The notes under the pieces: model-generated
Databases searched by the model: none
What the model was told of the DNA's origin: nothing
Seen by the model: the letters and a program-made list of their open reading frames with translations, nothing else
Shown here: positions 12,509-24,261 of the stretch, piece after piece
How the letters are laid out: each line of letters opens with the position of its first letter
Numbering within the stretch: position 1 is the stretch's first letter
Translations under genes and position numbers: made by a program
From: Isoetes taiwanensis
Lineage: Eukaryota; Streptophyta; Lycopodiopsida; Isoetales; Isoetaceae
DNA length: 64,000 nt
Direction: 5' to 3'
NCBI GenBank assembly: GCA_021234155.1
Contig: JAJEKV010000041.1
Span: forward strand, 9,126,917 to 9,190,916

Positions 12509-12616
12509 TTTCGCCCAGTAAAGGCTCCAGGCAAGCAGGCCCATGCACCGCCAAGTCTGGAGCCACGAGTGTGCTGCCGAGTGTGGCGGCACTACCGGTG
12601 CCTTTACTGGCGAAAT
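12509..12616. repeat. Inverted repeat, 17-bp arms
   Basis: ATTTCGCCCAGTAAAGGC at 12,509-12,526 is matched by GCCTTTACTGGCGAAAT at 12,600-12,616, with one G missing. The spacer is GC-rich and about 73 bp long. It could be a small MITE-like relic or a structured RNA, and no target duplication is evident. Confidence 0.5.
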
Positions 12617-12749
12617 GCCCGATTCAACGCAATTACATGATGTAATGACCATAGGGTTCATATTACGAACAAAAGTTGTCGAGTCCAAATAGATAATGAG
12701 CACATTCTTGAGCTAAGAAAATGACAACCTGCATTCATATAATTTACAC

Positions 12750-13330
12750 GACTCTACACAAAACAAACAAGATCCAACATAAAAAAACGAAACATGAAAA
12801 CACACTTTCGGACTACCAGAGGGCAGCCCGTCGTGCGCAGCACCTTGTTTAATTTTCTTTTCAAATTCTGCAAAGGTATTAATCGGTTGACTGACTGGTT
12901 GGTTCTTCTGGATATATTCTGCCACCAGTCCTTTGCAACACCATCTAGATGACGCTCAGCAAGATATAAGTGAGTGTCTTCGTCATCCTTAGTTTTGGCA
13001 AAATATGAATTCAAATCCCGTAGCCATGCGAAAAGTTCATCCGCATCACAAGTAGCTGCAAAATACATTTTGAACTCAATTTGGACATTGGCACCAATCT
13101 TGATGTCACTATGAGGACGCCCTGCAGCCTGTTAGGCACCAGTACTTCGAGAATCCAACTCCTGGAACTCAACAATGTGAGCCTCAGCAGCTGCCAGTTT
13201 CTCCTTCGTAAGTGAATTATCATTCTCTAACTCAAAAATTTCTCTTTAAGTTCCTCATCTTCAAAGTTAACATTGGCAGAAGAATCGGCCAACAGAGCTT
13301 GTTGTTGTGATACCACTAAGACAGACTCTT
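12750..13330 (-). pseudogene. Retrotransposon gag fragment
   Basis: Read on the minus strand, the fragment begins with a Gln/Glu-rich helical segment (QQQALLADSSANVNFEDEEL). A frameshift follows, then a coiled stretch (NDNSLTKEKLAAAEAHIVEF), an in-frame TAA near 13,133, and a gag core with ELFAWLRDLNSYFAKTKDDE and HLDGVAKDWWQNI. The pattern of Trp, Leu and a final WW matches plant Ty3-type Gag capsids. The frame decays beyond 12,850. No LTRs, protease or reverse transcriptase are attached, so it is an isolated relic. Confidence 0.65.
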
Positions 13331-13644
13331 GACATAGCACGTTATCTCACCACTCATCCATGAGCTCTCAGCCATAATACAACTACATTTGAGCTCTCCC
13401 CTGAGCAACTATGTGGCGGCTTTGGTTCTCTTTTGGACCAAATCCTCCTTTGGACAAAGGCCCAAAGGTTCAAAGGCACACATGGCCCAAAAAGGCCTTT
13501 TTAGCTAAGTCCTTAGTATATATCACAAAGACTTTATAAGTGGCACCGATATGCCAAATTTCAAGGTATATCGCCCTCAGTTTCCAAGATTGCAGTTGTT
13601 CAGGAACAATATCTTTTACTAGCTGCAGCACGTCTCATCAATTT

Positions 13645-15665
13645 TTGCTGCATTTGAAAGCATGATTCTACATATAAGTGGATCTTCTGTAAGAAAACCA
13701 ATACACATCAAGAAAGAACTGTCATATCTCAAAATCTAATCAAAAGTAAGCAAATCTTTAAAGAAGCAAGGATACACTCGAATGTACTTAATCTCCACAA
13801 TGTGTATATAGTAATACAAGACATATATTATATATTTTGAGATAATTCTCAAGAATATGACGTTATCGAGTGCATATCTATGCTTAAAGTTGCATGCAAG
13901 TTGCTTCAAGTATTGTTTGGCAATGAAAATATACCTAAAATTGTCATATTCTTGGAAACATTTCATGATTTTATGATTTTTAAATCTAGAATTCTTAGTA
14001 AAACAATTTCCACATGAGGATTGAACATCCATATAGTCGCTAGAAATGTCCAGTAATACTATCTACTTGCTCCACTTTTTTGAGTAGTGAATATGCATTC
14101 AGGAAGCATATTCTGCAATTCATATTATGGGGCACAAAAGACATGATGGCATTTAAGGAGCAATTTTGTTGTAATTTACAATATGAAACATTTGTTTAAT
14201 ATGCATTTGAAACCACGATTCTATAAGTAAGTGGATCTCCGGTGTGGATCTCCGGTAAGAAAACCAGTATACATCGAGAAAGAAATTTTATATCTCAAAA
14301 TCTAATAAAAAGTGAGCAAATCTTTAAAGAAGCAAGGATACACTCGAATGCACTTAATCTCGACAATGTGTATATAGTAATACAAGACCTATATTATATA
14401 TTTTGAAATAATTCTCAGAATATGACGTTATCGAGTGCATATCTATGCTTAAAGTTGCATGCAAGTTGCTTCAAGTATTGTTTGGCAATAAAAATATACC
14501 TAAATTGTCATATTCTTGGAGACATTTCATGATTTTATGACTTTTAAATCTAGAATTCTTAGTAAAACAATTTCCACATGAGGAATGAACATCCATATAG
14601 TTGCTAGAAATGTCCAGTAATACTATCCACTTGCTCCACTTTTTTGAGTAGTGAATATGCATTCAGGAAGCATATTCTACAACTCATATTATGGGGCACA
14701 AAAGACATGATGGCATTTAAGGAGCAATTTTGTTGTAATTTACAATATGAAACATTTGTTTAATATGCATTTGAAACCACGATTCTATAAGTAAGTGGGT
14801 CTCCGGTAAGAAAACCAGTATACATCGAGAAAGAAATTTTATATCTCAAAATCTAATAAAAAGTAAGCAAATCTTTAAAGAAGCAAGGATACACTCGAAT
14901 GTACTTTAAACTCGGCCATGGCCGCATAGTAATACAAGACATATTATATTATTGAGATAATTTTCAAGAATATGATGTTATTGAGTGCATATCTATGCTT
15001 AAAGTTGCATGGAAGTTGCTTCAAATCTTGATAAGCAATGAAAAGATACCGAGATTGTCCTATTCATTAGAAGTTTTATGACTTTTAAATCTAGAGTTCT
15101 TAGTAAAAGAATTTTCACACGAGGACTGATTACAATATGAAACATTTGATTAATATGCATTTGAAAGTATGATACTACAAGTAAGTGGATCTCATGTCAG
15201 AAAACCAATACACATGGAGAAAGAACTTTCATATCTCAAAATCTAATAAAATGTAAGCGAAGGATACACTCTTTTAAGCTAATGTTGCACTTAATCTCGA
15301 CCATGGCTATATAGCAATACAAGGTATATTGTAGTATTGAGATAATTCTCATGGATATGATGTTATGAGTGCATAACTATGCTTAAAGTTGCATGCAAGT
15401 TGCTTTAGAAATTGATTGGCAATGAAAAGATACCTAAATTGTCCTATTCATCCAAACATGTCATGATTTCATGACCTTTGAATCTAGAGTTCTTAGTGAA
15501 ACAACTTCCACATGACTACCAAACTTCCATATAGTTGCTAGAAATGAGAGCAGTAATACTATCCACTTGCTTCGCTTTTTGGGTAGTGAATATCCATTCA
15601 GAGACATATTCCTCAATTTATATTATGGGGCATAGAAAAACATGATGGCATTTAAGGAAGTATTT
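13645..15665. repeat. Four-unit tandem array, about 560-bp period
   Basis: The anchor TATCTCAAAATCTAAT recurs at 13,725, 14,291, 14,842 and 15,232, giving spacings of 566, 551 and 390 bp. Units 1 and 2 are the most alike. Unit 3 is internally deleted and unit 4 is the most diverged. Other shared blocks are AAAGTTGCATGCAAGTTGCTT, GTAGTGAATATGCATTCAG and ATGATGGCATTTAAGGA. The open frames in it are short and not conserved between units, so it is non-coding. Confidence 0.85.
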
Positions 15666-16382
15666 TAAGCATCACAAAATTTGGGGCATAGAAAACTTGG
15701 ATGACATGACTTCATTTCATCTAAGGAAGTTTGTGCACCACTAGCAGGTGGCACTAGTACCTTGGGCTTAAAACATAAGGGAGAGTGAGACGGCCAAGGG
15801 GAAGGGGCCCCCATTTCTTCCATTTGTCGTGACCTATTTTGTACTTGTAGTAATGTAGGTTCAATTCCATCAATAATGCCAAATAATTCATGCACTTTCT
15901 AGCATTTGATTCGCGAGCTCTTCCTGGCCCACACACTCAATACATTATTTTATATTAGAACAACTAGTGGTGCATCCATTCATGATGCTCGTGCATGCGA
16001 AGAAATTCCTTTACTATCTTGGGCAACTCCAGTTGGACTCGAGTTGTTTTCGAAGAGAATCTAATATCTTCGGCATCTTACAAGCCAAGGAAGTTTCTAA
16101 GAAAAAGGTAGCAGAAGTGAAACCGTAACTACTCACTAGTAAAAACATGAAAACGAATGCGCCCAACCCAAAAGCACGAGAAGTACAGAGCGCAAGGCAT
16201 TATCAGTTAGATATGTGTAGAGCAGGAGTTACGACGGTACAGATAATGAGAACAAAGTACGAGTCTTTATTTTTGTTACAGATTTGTGATTCCTTTTGCT
16301 TTTCTGTCGTTTAGCAGCAAAATTGTTTAGGCTATCCATCCGACAAAGGCTGATGCAAAGCGCGTGGATTATGAGAAAAGAA
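15666..16382. other. Spacer downstream of the MATE gene
   Basis: No gene was recognised. The part next to the MATE stop codon probably holds its 3' untranslated region on the minus strand. No clear polyadenylation signal was identified. Confidence 0.4.
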
Positions 16383-18020
16383 TCACGAGGGGACAAGAGA
16401 AACAGGAAGCAAATTGCCTAATTCGTCGTCGGCGAGGGCAAGGGACAAATCCTGGGCCGACGTCTTGCTGGCCGTTTTGTTGCAGAGCTCCAAATCGGAG
16501 TCGAGGGTGTCGGGAAGGGGGGAGTGAGTGAGCTGTCTGGCGCGGAGGGCCTCCAGGGCCCAATCAGTTCGGAGGACCACAAAGAGGATAGAAAAGGCAC
16601 AAGCAATCTGAGCAGCGAGGAGGCCGTACCACAAACCGCCGAAGCCAACTTTGAGCCAAAAAGCAAGGGCGACGGCAACAGGGGTGCCAAGGAAATAAAA
16701 AGAACCGAGGTTAATCCGGGCGCCAACGGCAGGGCGGGCGCTACCACGGAGAACGCCGCAGCCGGTAGTCTGGGGGCAATTGCCGAGCTCGCAAAGGCCC
16801 ATGATGGGCATGACGGCGGCGGTGAGTGCAAGCACGCTTTTGTCGTCGGTGAAAACACGGCCCCACTTGTGCCTCAAGGCCGTTGTCCATCCCAAACTTA
16901 TGGTTGCGATCACAGCCGCACAGGCTAGCGCAACAAAGGTTGCAATCCGCGCCCTATCCGGCCTGTTGGCCCCGAGCTCGTTCCCCACCCTCGTCGATAC
17001 CGACGCGCTCAACGCCAGCGGAAATGTATACATCAGCGACGTGGTCTGGATCAGTATTGCCGTTGTCGCCACTGCCACCTGAGGATTCGGCAAATATCCT
17101 GCCAGTAGTGTCATGATCTCGTACCACCACCATTCCAGACATATTGCAAAGCAGCTTGGCAGTGCTAACCCCAGCAGTGGCCACCATTCTTTCAGCGCTG
17201 CCTTGGACCACCCTTCCCAGCTTCTCTTGTATACCCCTGATATGCATAAGTATGTCATCAGAAACAATATCATGTTGAAATTTGTCCACACTGCCGCTAT
17301 CGCTACCCCTGGTACCCCTAATTTCATCACAAATACCAGCACTATGTTTAATGGCACATGTATCACCACCGCTAGAGCAGAGCACCACATCATCGGTGTT
17401 GTTATGCCCTGTGAACGCAAATATACCCTCAATGGCTGTAATATGCTGTTTGCTAGAAGATCTGGCATCGAATATAGACAGTAAGTACTCGCCACGGCCG
17501 TAATACTCTCGTTCTGCCCCAATCCCAGAAGGATTTTCTTTAAATTTAGCCATAGCAGACTGATCGGTACACAGGCGGACAGGAGGATGAGTATTGTGCG
17601 TTGCAAAGATAGCCCGATCAGGCTCCAATTCTTGGATCCATAAGCCTGTGAACAAATCGGATCCATCCCTGATGCCAGCCCAAACAGAACCGAGTAACCG
17701 GTGATATTTGTGAATCCAATTGACAATGCTCCACCGGCGAGTTCCAAACCCCCCAATCGCCCCAAACATAAAACAGAAACCATGGCCCTTACATAAACCA
17801 CGCAGTTCATCGCCGTTACGGGAATGGCAATTCGCCCCAGCTCTTTGAGCTCCTCGCATATCTGCACTGCAAAAGATCAGCACAGATGCAAATAAAGAAA
17901 AGAAACAATACGCAAAAGGGGAATCGGCAGAAATCGAACCTGAGAAATGGTAGGGAAGCTCCGTAGAGATTGGAGCTGCAATTTTTCATCGTCGGAAGCG
18001 GCATCAGGGAAATTGCCCAT
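16383..18020 (-). CDS. MATE efflux transporter, DTX-type (two exons)
   Basis: Exon 1 is 17,940-18,020, starting [19 protein letters not shown] and ending TCT CAG before a GTTCGA donor. A 78-bp intron ends TGCAG. Exon 2 is 16,383-17,861 and continues in phase with [15 protein letters not shown]. The product is about 519 residues, normal for the family, and has some twelve hydrophobic segments in two halves. Family landmarks are QAYGSKNW after the second helix region, [15 protein letters not shown] in the middle, and [20 protein letters not shown] in the second half. The last is typical of the plant DTX subgroup that includes ADS1/ADP1-like proteins. MATE proteins export organic cations, metabolites or hormones using an ion gradient, in plasma or organelle membranes. 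The substrate cannot be read from sequence. No frameshift is seen, making this the cleanest host gene in the window. Confidence 0.93.
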
Positions 18021-18420
18021 TTGCAAAGATGAGGAAGACAAGGGTCAAGAGGAAGGGCGGCAGTGGTGATGCATGCAGTCAGCGCTCTTGCAAATAAAAA
18101 GGCAGGGGACCTCTTTGTCCGGCGAGACGGCCCGACGGCGTGGTAGCTTCGGTTACGGACCACGGTATGCGGGGCGTGCTACCACGGCGCAGTAAACGAA
18201 CCATGGTAATAGTGGGGCGGTGCGGTTGGTGGGTGCGGCGGCGGGCGGCGGTGGTGGAGGATCTGATCTGGCCGATGTGAGCCGTGCGATGCGACTTGCT
18301 CACGTGGCAACCTACTGTGCATGCCGCCATGGCGGCCCGAATGTTGTGCCTTTCCCTTTCTGTTCGTATTGCATTATCCATTAGCCTATTGGGCCACATC
18401 AGGTCAACTTATTTGCACTG
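18021..18420 (-). promoter_or_regulatory. Probable 5' region of the MATE gene
   Basis: This 400-bp stretch just upstream of the MATE start codon is markedly more GC-rich than its surroundings, as expected for a transcribed leader and promoter. No TATA box was confidently identified. An open frame across it on the minus strand merely extends exon 1 in another phase and is not considered coding. Confidence 0.35.
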
Positions 18421-20837
18421 TTGGTAATGCATGCCCCCCAGCTTTGTTACACTCCGACAACCTTGTATTATTTGTATAGCCATGGGCCCTCTTCACCAAA
18501 TTTTAGTGGCCATTACCTCTAGTACGGCTTTCCATGCAAGTCTTTTAACAAAGCCCCCAACAGTCTTTGTGCATTTTTCATCCAAAAAGTGGTCTTTTAT
18601 CCTATGTGTACCCTACCTTTAATTGCGTGCGCGACCCATAGTATATGCCCTAGCAGAGCTGTCTCTATTGCCCATCTTGTTGGAGGAAAACTAGGTCATT
18701 GTTGTGGCAGCTGTTTCTTGGAATTAAAGTAGCCTTGGAATCTGAACATTTGCTTGTGCTAGTACCCCACAATGTGGAGATCATCTTGTGGACCCCCATC
18801 AAAATTGTTAGATTTAAACGAATTATGAGTCCAAAAGGAGAAGCAATCACTTGCATCGAGCACTAAAACTCACGCATTCTAACTTTTGAGAACCACCATC
18901 CGTCAAAAAGTCAATTGGCATGAGAAGATTGTGTCAAATGTTAAAAGTTCACTCCATTACTTAGCGTTTTTCATAAAGTTTATGGGCACTAACTATTTGT
19001 ACTATTTTAAAAACAAAGACTCACAATAGAGTACATGCAATGTAAAATGCATCGGGACAAGACTTCGGTGTGATATAATATAATAGTCTTTGAGACCAAT
19101 GGTCACTCATGGACATTACAAATGCTTCTTTTTCTTCTTGCCATATGCAGCACCACCTTTCCAAGGTCAATATGCTTCTTCTTCTTTCTAAGCAAGCATC
19201 ACCTTTGCAAGGTCAAAAATTCACAAATGCTGCTGCTGCTTCTTATGCGGCATCACCATTGCAACGTCAGGAAGGCAAAATCCCGGATAATGCATATATG
19301 TTTGACAAAGTTCAAAAAACAATGCCTAGATAATGGATGTTTGACAAAGTCGGAGAAGAAAAGTTCAAATATCCCATGCTTGACATCGCCATTTCTCTCA
19401 AGACAATCTTCATTTTTGCATTTTGGTACCTTTGTAAGGTCAGAAAAGCAAAAAACGCATGTTTGACAATGTCAAAAAGCAAAGCCCAAATAGGCCTAAT
19501 GCACGTTTGACATCGACCACTACTCTCAAGACAATCTTCATTTTTGCATTTCGGTGATGTTGTGCAAGGTTGTCATTGGTGACCTTGTATCTCTTCATTT
19601 TTTCTTCGTTATCTTTTCCCCTATATTATTGGTATCACACAGGTAAAAACTTGCTCTGGTTTTGCATGTTTGATAAAGTTAGAAAAGTAAAGCCCAGATA
19701 TGCATGTTTGACATCGACCATTACGCTCAAGACAATCTCATTTCAGCAATGTGCAAGGTTGTCATTGGTGGTGTTGTGGATAGCCCTATTTTCACTTGTA
19801 TTTATCAGTAATTTGTATTTGTTATTGTGCATGTTGCATGTACTTGTCCCATGGCCCAATTGGGTCCTCGTGGACATAAAAATCTATGTCTATCTGTCTA
19901 TTTATCTATCTCTCCATTTTTCTTCAATATCTTTTTTTATCTATATTATTATCAAAATGATATAAACACAGGTAAAAACATCCCCAATATATATTTGCCT
20001 ATTTCTTATTGTATGCCACAACTAGGACCATCATTATCTTATTGTCCTATCCATCATAATTCTAATCTATCCATTATAATTCTAATATCTAGCATAATAA
20101 CAGGGTTTTTTTTTTTTTTTTGTAATTTTATACAATTTTTGCCATGGTTTTCCTATGGTTTTGGTGATGTATTCGTTGGGTACACATGGGGTAACTCCGG
20201 GCAATGAGAGCTATTCTCACGCTTGCATCTCTGTATAATACACATATGAAATCAAAACCATTTAGTATAATACTTTAAATCTTATAGTATTTTTCAAACT
20301 TCATTATACAGTACACAAAAACTTGTATTAGAATATCCCACAACGAGGATCGCTATGTACGGTCAAGATTGTGGAATAACTTGGTAATATGCTCATCTGA
20401 CAGCTCTCGATGCCCCGAGTCAGCCCCTGTGTGAATATGCACCCATATCAAAGGGGATTTAAGGGGGTATTTAATTTGTAAGTGTGGAATGTAATGGTTT
20501 GTAAGTGTGGTAATTTGTCACAACTGTAATATCAAAACTATTAGGATTTATTTTTGTCTATATGCATAATACCAGGTCAAAGCCATATGCAGATATATTC
20601 TTCTCAAAACACAAATGTACATGAATCCTAAAAATTATTTCCGTGTTTCATTATATTAATGATCCTTTTGAACAATATACATAAGAACTATACAAAATAT
20701 AAAACTTTGTTCACAACCAGCAGCACAAATCTCACCATAAACAATTTGTTCATGTGCAAAGCACAATAACAGGGTGTTTTAGGGGGATTTAATATGAATG
20801 CACGAACAACCATTCTTGGAACCATAGGCCATACCCC
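18421..20837. other. Spacer with degenerate repeats
   Basis: This is AT-rich DNA without a recognised gene. It contains the triplicated block described separately, CTAT-rich low-complexity sequence near 19,880-19,950 and a T run at 20,107. Open frames here are short, Leu/Phe/Ser-rich and unconvincing. Confidence 0.45.
19290..19780. repeat. Triplicated block, TGACATCG...CTCAAGACAATCT
   Basis: Three imperfect copies of TTGACATCG(A)CCA...CTCAAGACAATCT occur near 19,380, 19,508 and 19,707. Copies two and three continue with GCAAGGTTGTCATTGGTG. Each is preceded by a TTTGACAAxGTxxxAAAAG segment. It is a decayed local tandem repeat. Confidence 0.6.
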
Positions 20838-20842
20838 TAAAA

Positions 20843-21040
20843 CTTTTTTTTTTTAAGCACACCAGCCCTACCGGGCCTACAACCCTTTCTGCAAATCTAG
20901 CCTATCCACATGTCCATTCCACATCATCAAAATATGATGTGGCAATATTCCAAGCCATAGGATCTTTAATTTTATGAATCTACGGATATGAAAATTAGAA
21001 AAGCCAGGGAAAATGGCCTACGGAGATGGAATAGGTCGCC
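20843..21040. repeat. Dispersed repeat, copy A
   Basis: This sequence starts with a T run followed by AAGCACACCAGCC, and continues through CTAGCCTATCCACxT, GATGTGGCA and GGAGAT(G/A)GAATA. A second copy lies at 28,181-28,372. Read on the minus strand it would end GGTGTGCT followed by poly(A), as a SINE or processed retroposon would. Confidence 0.7.
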
Positions 21041-21993
21041 AGAATGCCTCGTTCTACTGCGAATTGTTGATTCCTTCTGAGAGGCATCTGTCCCTTTTTT
21101 TTCCTTATATATTTCCTTCATTTACTTTTGATTTCTATAGGAAAAAAATTCCTTGTAGCTCCATAGATGGGCTTCCCTTCATTTCATACAAGCGCCTCAG
21201 AGATTGCTTATCTGTTTCTTGCAGGGATGAGCTTGCTCTGGGTAAGTTATCATCGATTTTTTTGTGTCGGAAACGTCGACTTATGGATAGGACCAATAAA
21301 TTCCCATTTCTCAACTCGCAATCATGGCATCAGATGCTTAGTTCTTCGTGCTCTCTCCTATCATTTAACATTCGCAGGGCATTCTATTACAATCTCAACC
21401 TAATCAATGGTTGAATTGATTTGTAGGATGGACTGGTCTTCTAGCAGAGCTTCTTCAAAAGACCGTATTGTTGCTTTACAAGGCCTGGACACTTCTTGTC
21501 GGACCTAGTTGAGTGATTTCTAATGTGTGATGACATCCCTTTTTTCAACCCGCCTATTTTGGTGCATTTTTCAGTTCATCCTCCACGAATTTCTTGTCGG
21601 CTGTACAAGTTAGTGATTTGGTTCTATGTTTGCAGGCAACATTTGCTAAGTAGCAGGTTACGTTAACAATGCAAATTTAGTGCTACACTTGCGGGCTCAA
21701 TTTGTTATTAGCAGCAGTTGCTAAGAAGAAGAATTTAAGTGCTAAGTTAAAAAGAGTTCGCTGCTATTTAGCATGACATGCTAATCATTTGCTATTTTGC
21801 AGACAGTGGGTTCAAGTTGATTGGTGTTACTGACAATTAGTAATAATCTGGAAAAAGTAGCAGTTCATTGCTAAGCTCTTAAAGGTAGTACTATTCTGGA
21901 TACTTAGTGCTATGATTTGGATGGTTTAGTTTTTTGCAGACACAATGAAGAACTTCCACTGATATATAATTTCGAACCTGTTGCAGGGATAGA
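21041..21993 (+). other. Probable leader or intron of the coiled-coil/RING gene
   Basis: The stretch between the dispersed repeat and the ATG at 21,994 has no convincing coding frame. It contains several GCTAAG/TTTGCTA-type low-complexity phrases near 21,640-21,900. The sequence GTTGCAG just before the ATG exon could be a splice acceptor, so an upstream untranslated exon is possible. Confidence 0.35.
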
Positions 21994-22192
21994 ATGGCAA
22001 CAAAGAAACCTCAATCTAAGGTGACTATAGATGAAGAGGAAGCAAGGAGGATGTTTGACACATCTGTGTTGCCTTCTAAGGGCATGACCTCTTCAGATGT
22101 AAGAAAGGCAGATGTGGCTGAAGATGAGATAAACAAAATATTTGGCTGTGTAAAACTGGTGGGTACCAAGCAAATTTATCCCGTTGGTTTCA
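21994..22192 (+). CDS. Putative 5' exon of the coiled-coil/RING gene
   Basis: An ATG closely follows a GTTGCAG acceptor-like sequence and opens MATKKPQSKVTIDEEEARRM, with charged residues, then DVRKADVAEDEINKIFG. This looks like a real N-terminal exon. The frame soon enters sequence leading into a LINE. Its assignment to the same gene as the exons at 24.26-25.8 kb rests on position and strand only. The 3' boundary is uncertain. Confidence 0.4.
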
Positions 22193-22249
22193 TATCCATC
22201 CAAAAGCTTTCTGGAGCAGATTTTCGAAGAAGACCTCATATGGTAACCT

Positions 22250-24200
22250 AGACTCCGACGCTTTATTGCAGTTGGTTAGGGATCTATACTATGTGGAACA
22301 GGCCGATGGCATGACACTGTTAAATGTTCGAGCTGATTTATTCACCCCAACAGACGTGCAAGAAAAAGTCAAAAGCATGAAAAATGGTAAGGCAGCAATG
22401 GGTTAAGCATTGAGCTCCTCAAATGGGGTGGCCGCAAAGTAATTGAGGCAGTTACAAAACTGCTTAATGCTGCAATAAGACAAGGACTGCCTCGGCCTTG
22501 GAAAGTAAATAAAGTCTCTCCAATTCATAAATCTGGTGATCGTGATGATGCCCCCCCACTATAGAACAATACTTATAAGCTGCATGTTTTCAAAGCTTTT
22601 AGGAGGTCTATTGGAGGTGAAGTTGAACAAGTGGGCCGAAGAAAATAACAAAAGGGCACTATGTCAGGCGGGCTTCCGGAAAGAGCATAACACTCTTGAT
22701 CACATCCTAACATTGAAGGTTTTGATTGATAAGGTTAAAGCTCCCAGAAGAACTTTGTATTTAGCATTTATAGACTTCTCAAAGGCGTTTGATACAGTGC
22801 CACGAAGAGATCTTGGGACCGGGATGAAACAAATTGGAGTACCTAGAGAACGGAGAGCAGCAGTCTCACAGCTGTACGAAGAAGTTATAGTCCAAGTATC
22901 ACTAGGCACAGAAGTTCAGAGTACAATAGGTGTTAGGCAAGGTTGCCCTTTTTCTCCTACCCTATTCGGGATCTATATGGATGATCTAGAATCTTGGCTG
23001 AAACAGAAAGGTATTGCTGGAACCAGGCTGGGAAACTTGCTAATTCAATTATTATTGTACGCAGATGACGTAGTGCTTTTAGCAAACACACCGGAAGGAT
23101 TGCAATCACATAATCTTGTGAAATCAAAGGTCATGATTCTGGGCACTGTGAAAAAACATACTTTCCTGTATAAAGGTGAGGCTCTGGAAGTTGTTGACAC
23201 TTATAAATATCTTAGTTTGGAGATCTCTTCGAACTATAAATGGAAAGACTGTATTAAAAAGCGAGCAGCAGGCAGAAAAGCTGCTTTGTATAGTATGCTT
23301 TCAAAATGTTTCAAAGCCTCTTTGACAGATTGGGGTCTGAAAAAAGGTATTGTTTAAAACATTGGTACAACCAGTACTTTTATATGGGGCTCCAATTTGG
23401 GGGCCTTCCTTATCAAGTAGGCAGTGGTCCCAATTGGAGACTGTGATGAAGACATTTATCAGAGAAGAATTGGGGGTGAAGAACCAAATACCTTACGCAA
23501 TTCTCTTGGCGGAGACAGGCATGATCCCATTAGAAGCCGAAGCTTTGTACCAGACTATTAATTTTGTGAACAGGATTTGCAGCCTGGAGGAGGACAGAGT
23601 ACCAAACCTGGCCAAGCATGATTCAACCGAAAAGGGATGGTATCATGACGTTATCAAATGGGCTGAAAGGTGGGGCATATCAGAGGCCAATTGGCTGACT
23701 TCTGAGTTAGGCATCCGCGACATGGTACAAACTAGTGCTATATAAGCTCTGGGAAAATAAGGGATCGAGAATGATGATCTACTCATCGGACATCAATCCA
23801 ATGCTTACATACTCAGATCAGAGCTATCTACATGCTTCTATTCCAAAAAACTTGAGACATTGGATAGCCAGATATAAGACCAGTTCGCACAAATTAAAGG
23901 TAGAAACTGGAAGATGGTCTCAGGTTCCTAGAGATGAACGAGTATGCACTTTTTGTGATCTAAGACAGGTAGAAGATGAGAACCATGTCTTGCTGGTGTG
24001 CCCATCATATGATGATATTAGGCATCAATTCCACATAGAGGTATCCGACTTTCAGTCACTCACTATGGGGTTTAGACTTCATGATATTAGGGAACTTCAT
24101 TAAATCTGTTGATTCACACAGAGAGTTCCTTTTGAAAACTCAGTAATTGTACATGTCGCTCCATGACCCTTGAGGTCCATTGTGGGCGTGATAAATATAT
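22250..24200 (+). mobile_element. Truncated LINE retrotransposon
   Basis: The remnant encodes part of ORF2. A pre-RT segment (VQEKVKSMKNGKAAMG) is followed by RT motifs FIDFSKAFDTVPRRDL, VRQGCPFSPTLFGIYMDDL and the catalytic YADDVVLLA. Next come a thumb-like region and a C-terminal zinc motif, CTFC-x9-H-x4-C. It is broken by frameshifts near 22,400, 22,550, 23,350 and 23,745. Relative to typical LINE RTs about 25 residues seem to be missing just after YADDVVLLANTPEGL, where the frame jumps to KSKVMILG. The endonuclease is absent (5' truncation). It lies in the same orientation as the host gene. No target duplication was identified. Confidence 0.85.
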
Positions 24201-24261
24201 TACATATATAAGTCTAGTCGAACAAATCCACCATTTGTAGATCAGTTTATGAACATCTATA

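Noticed and set aside
16524-17503. Plus-strand open frames across the MATE gene
   Set aside because: They are antisense shadows of a GC-rich coding exon whose minus-strand product is clear.
1-20420. ACAGCTCTCG(T/A)TGCCC at position 1 and near 20,400 as possible element ends
   Set aside because: The similarity is about 17 bp and not accompanied by other terminal features.
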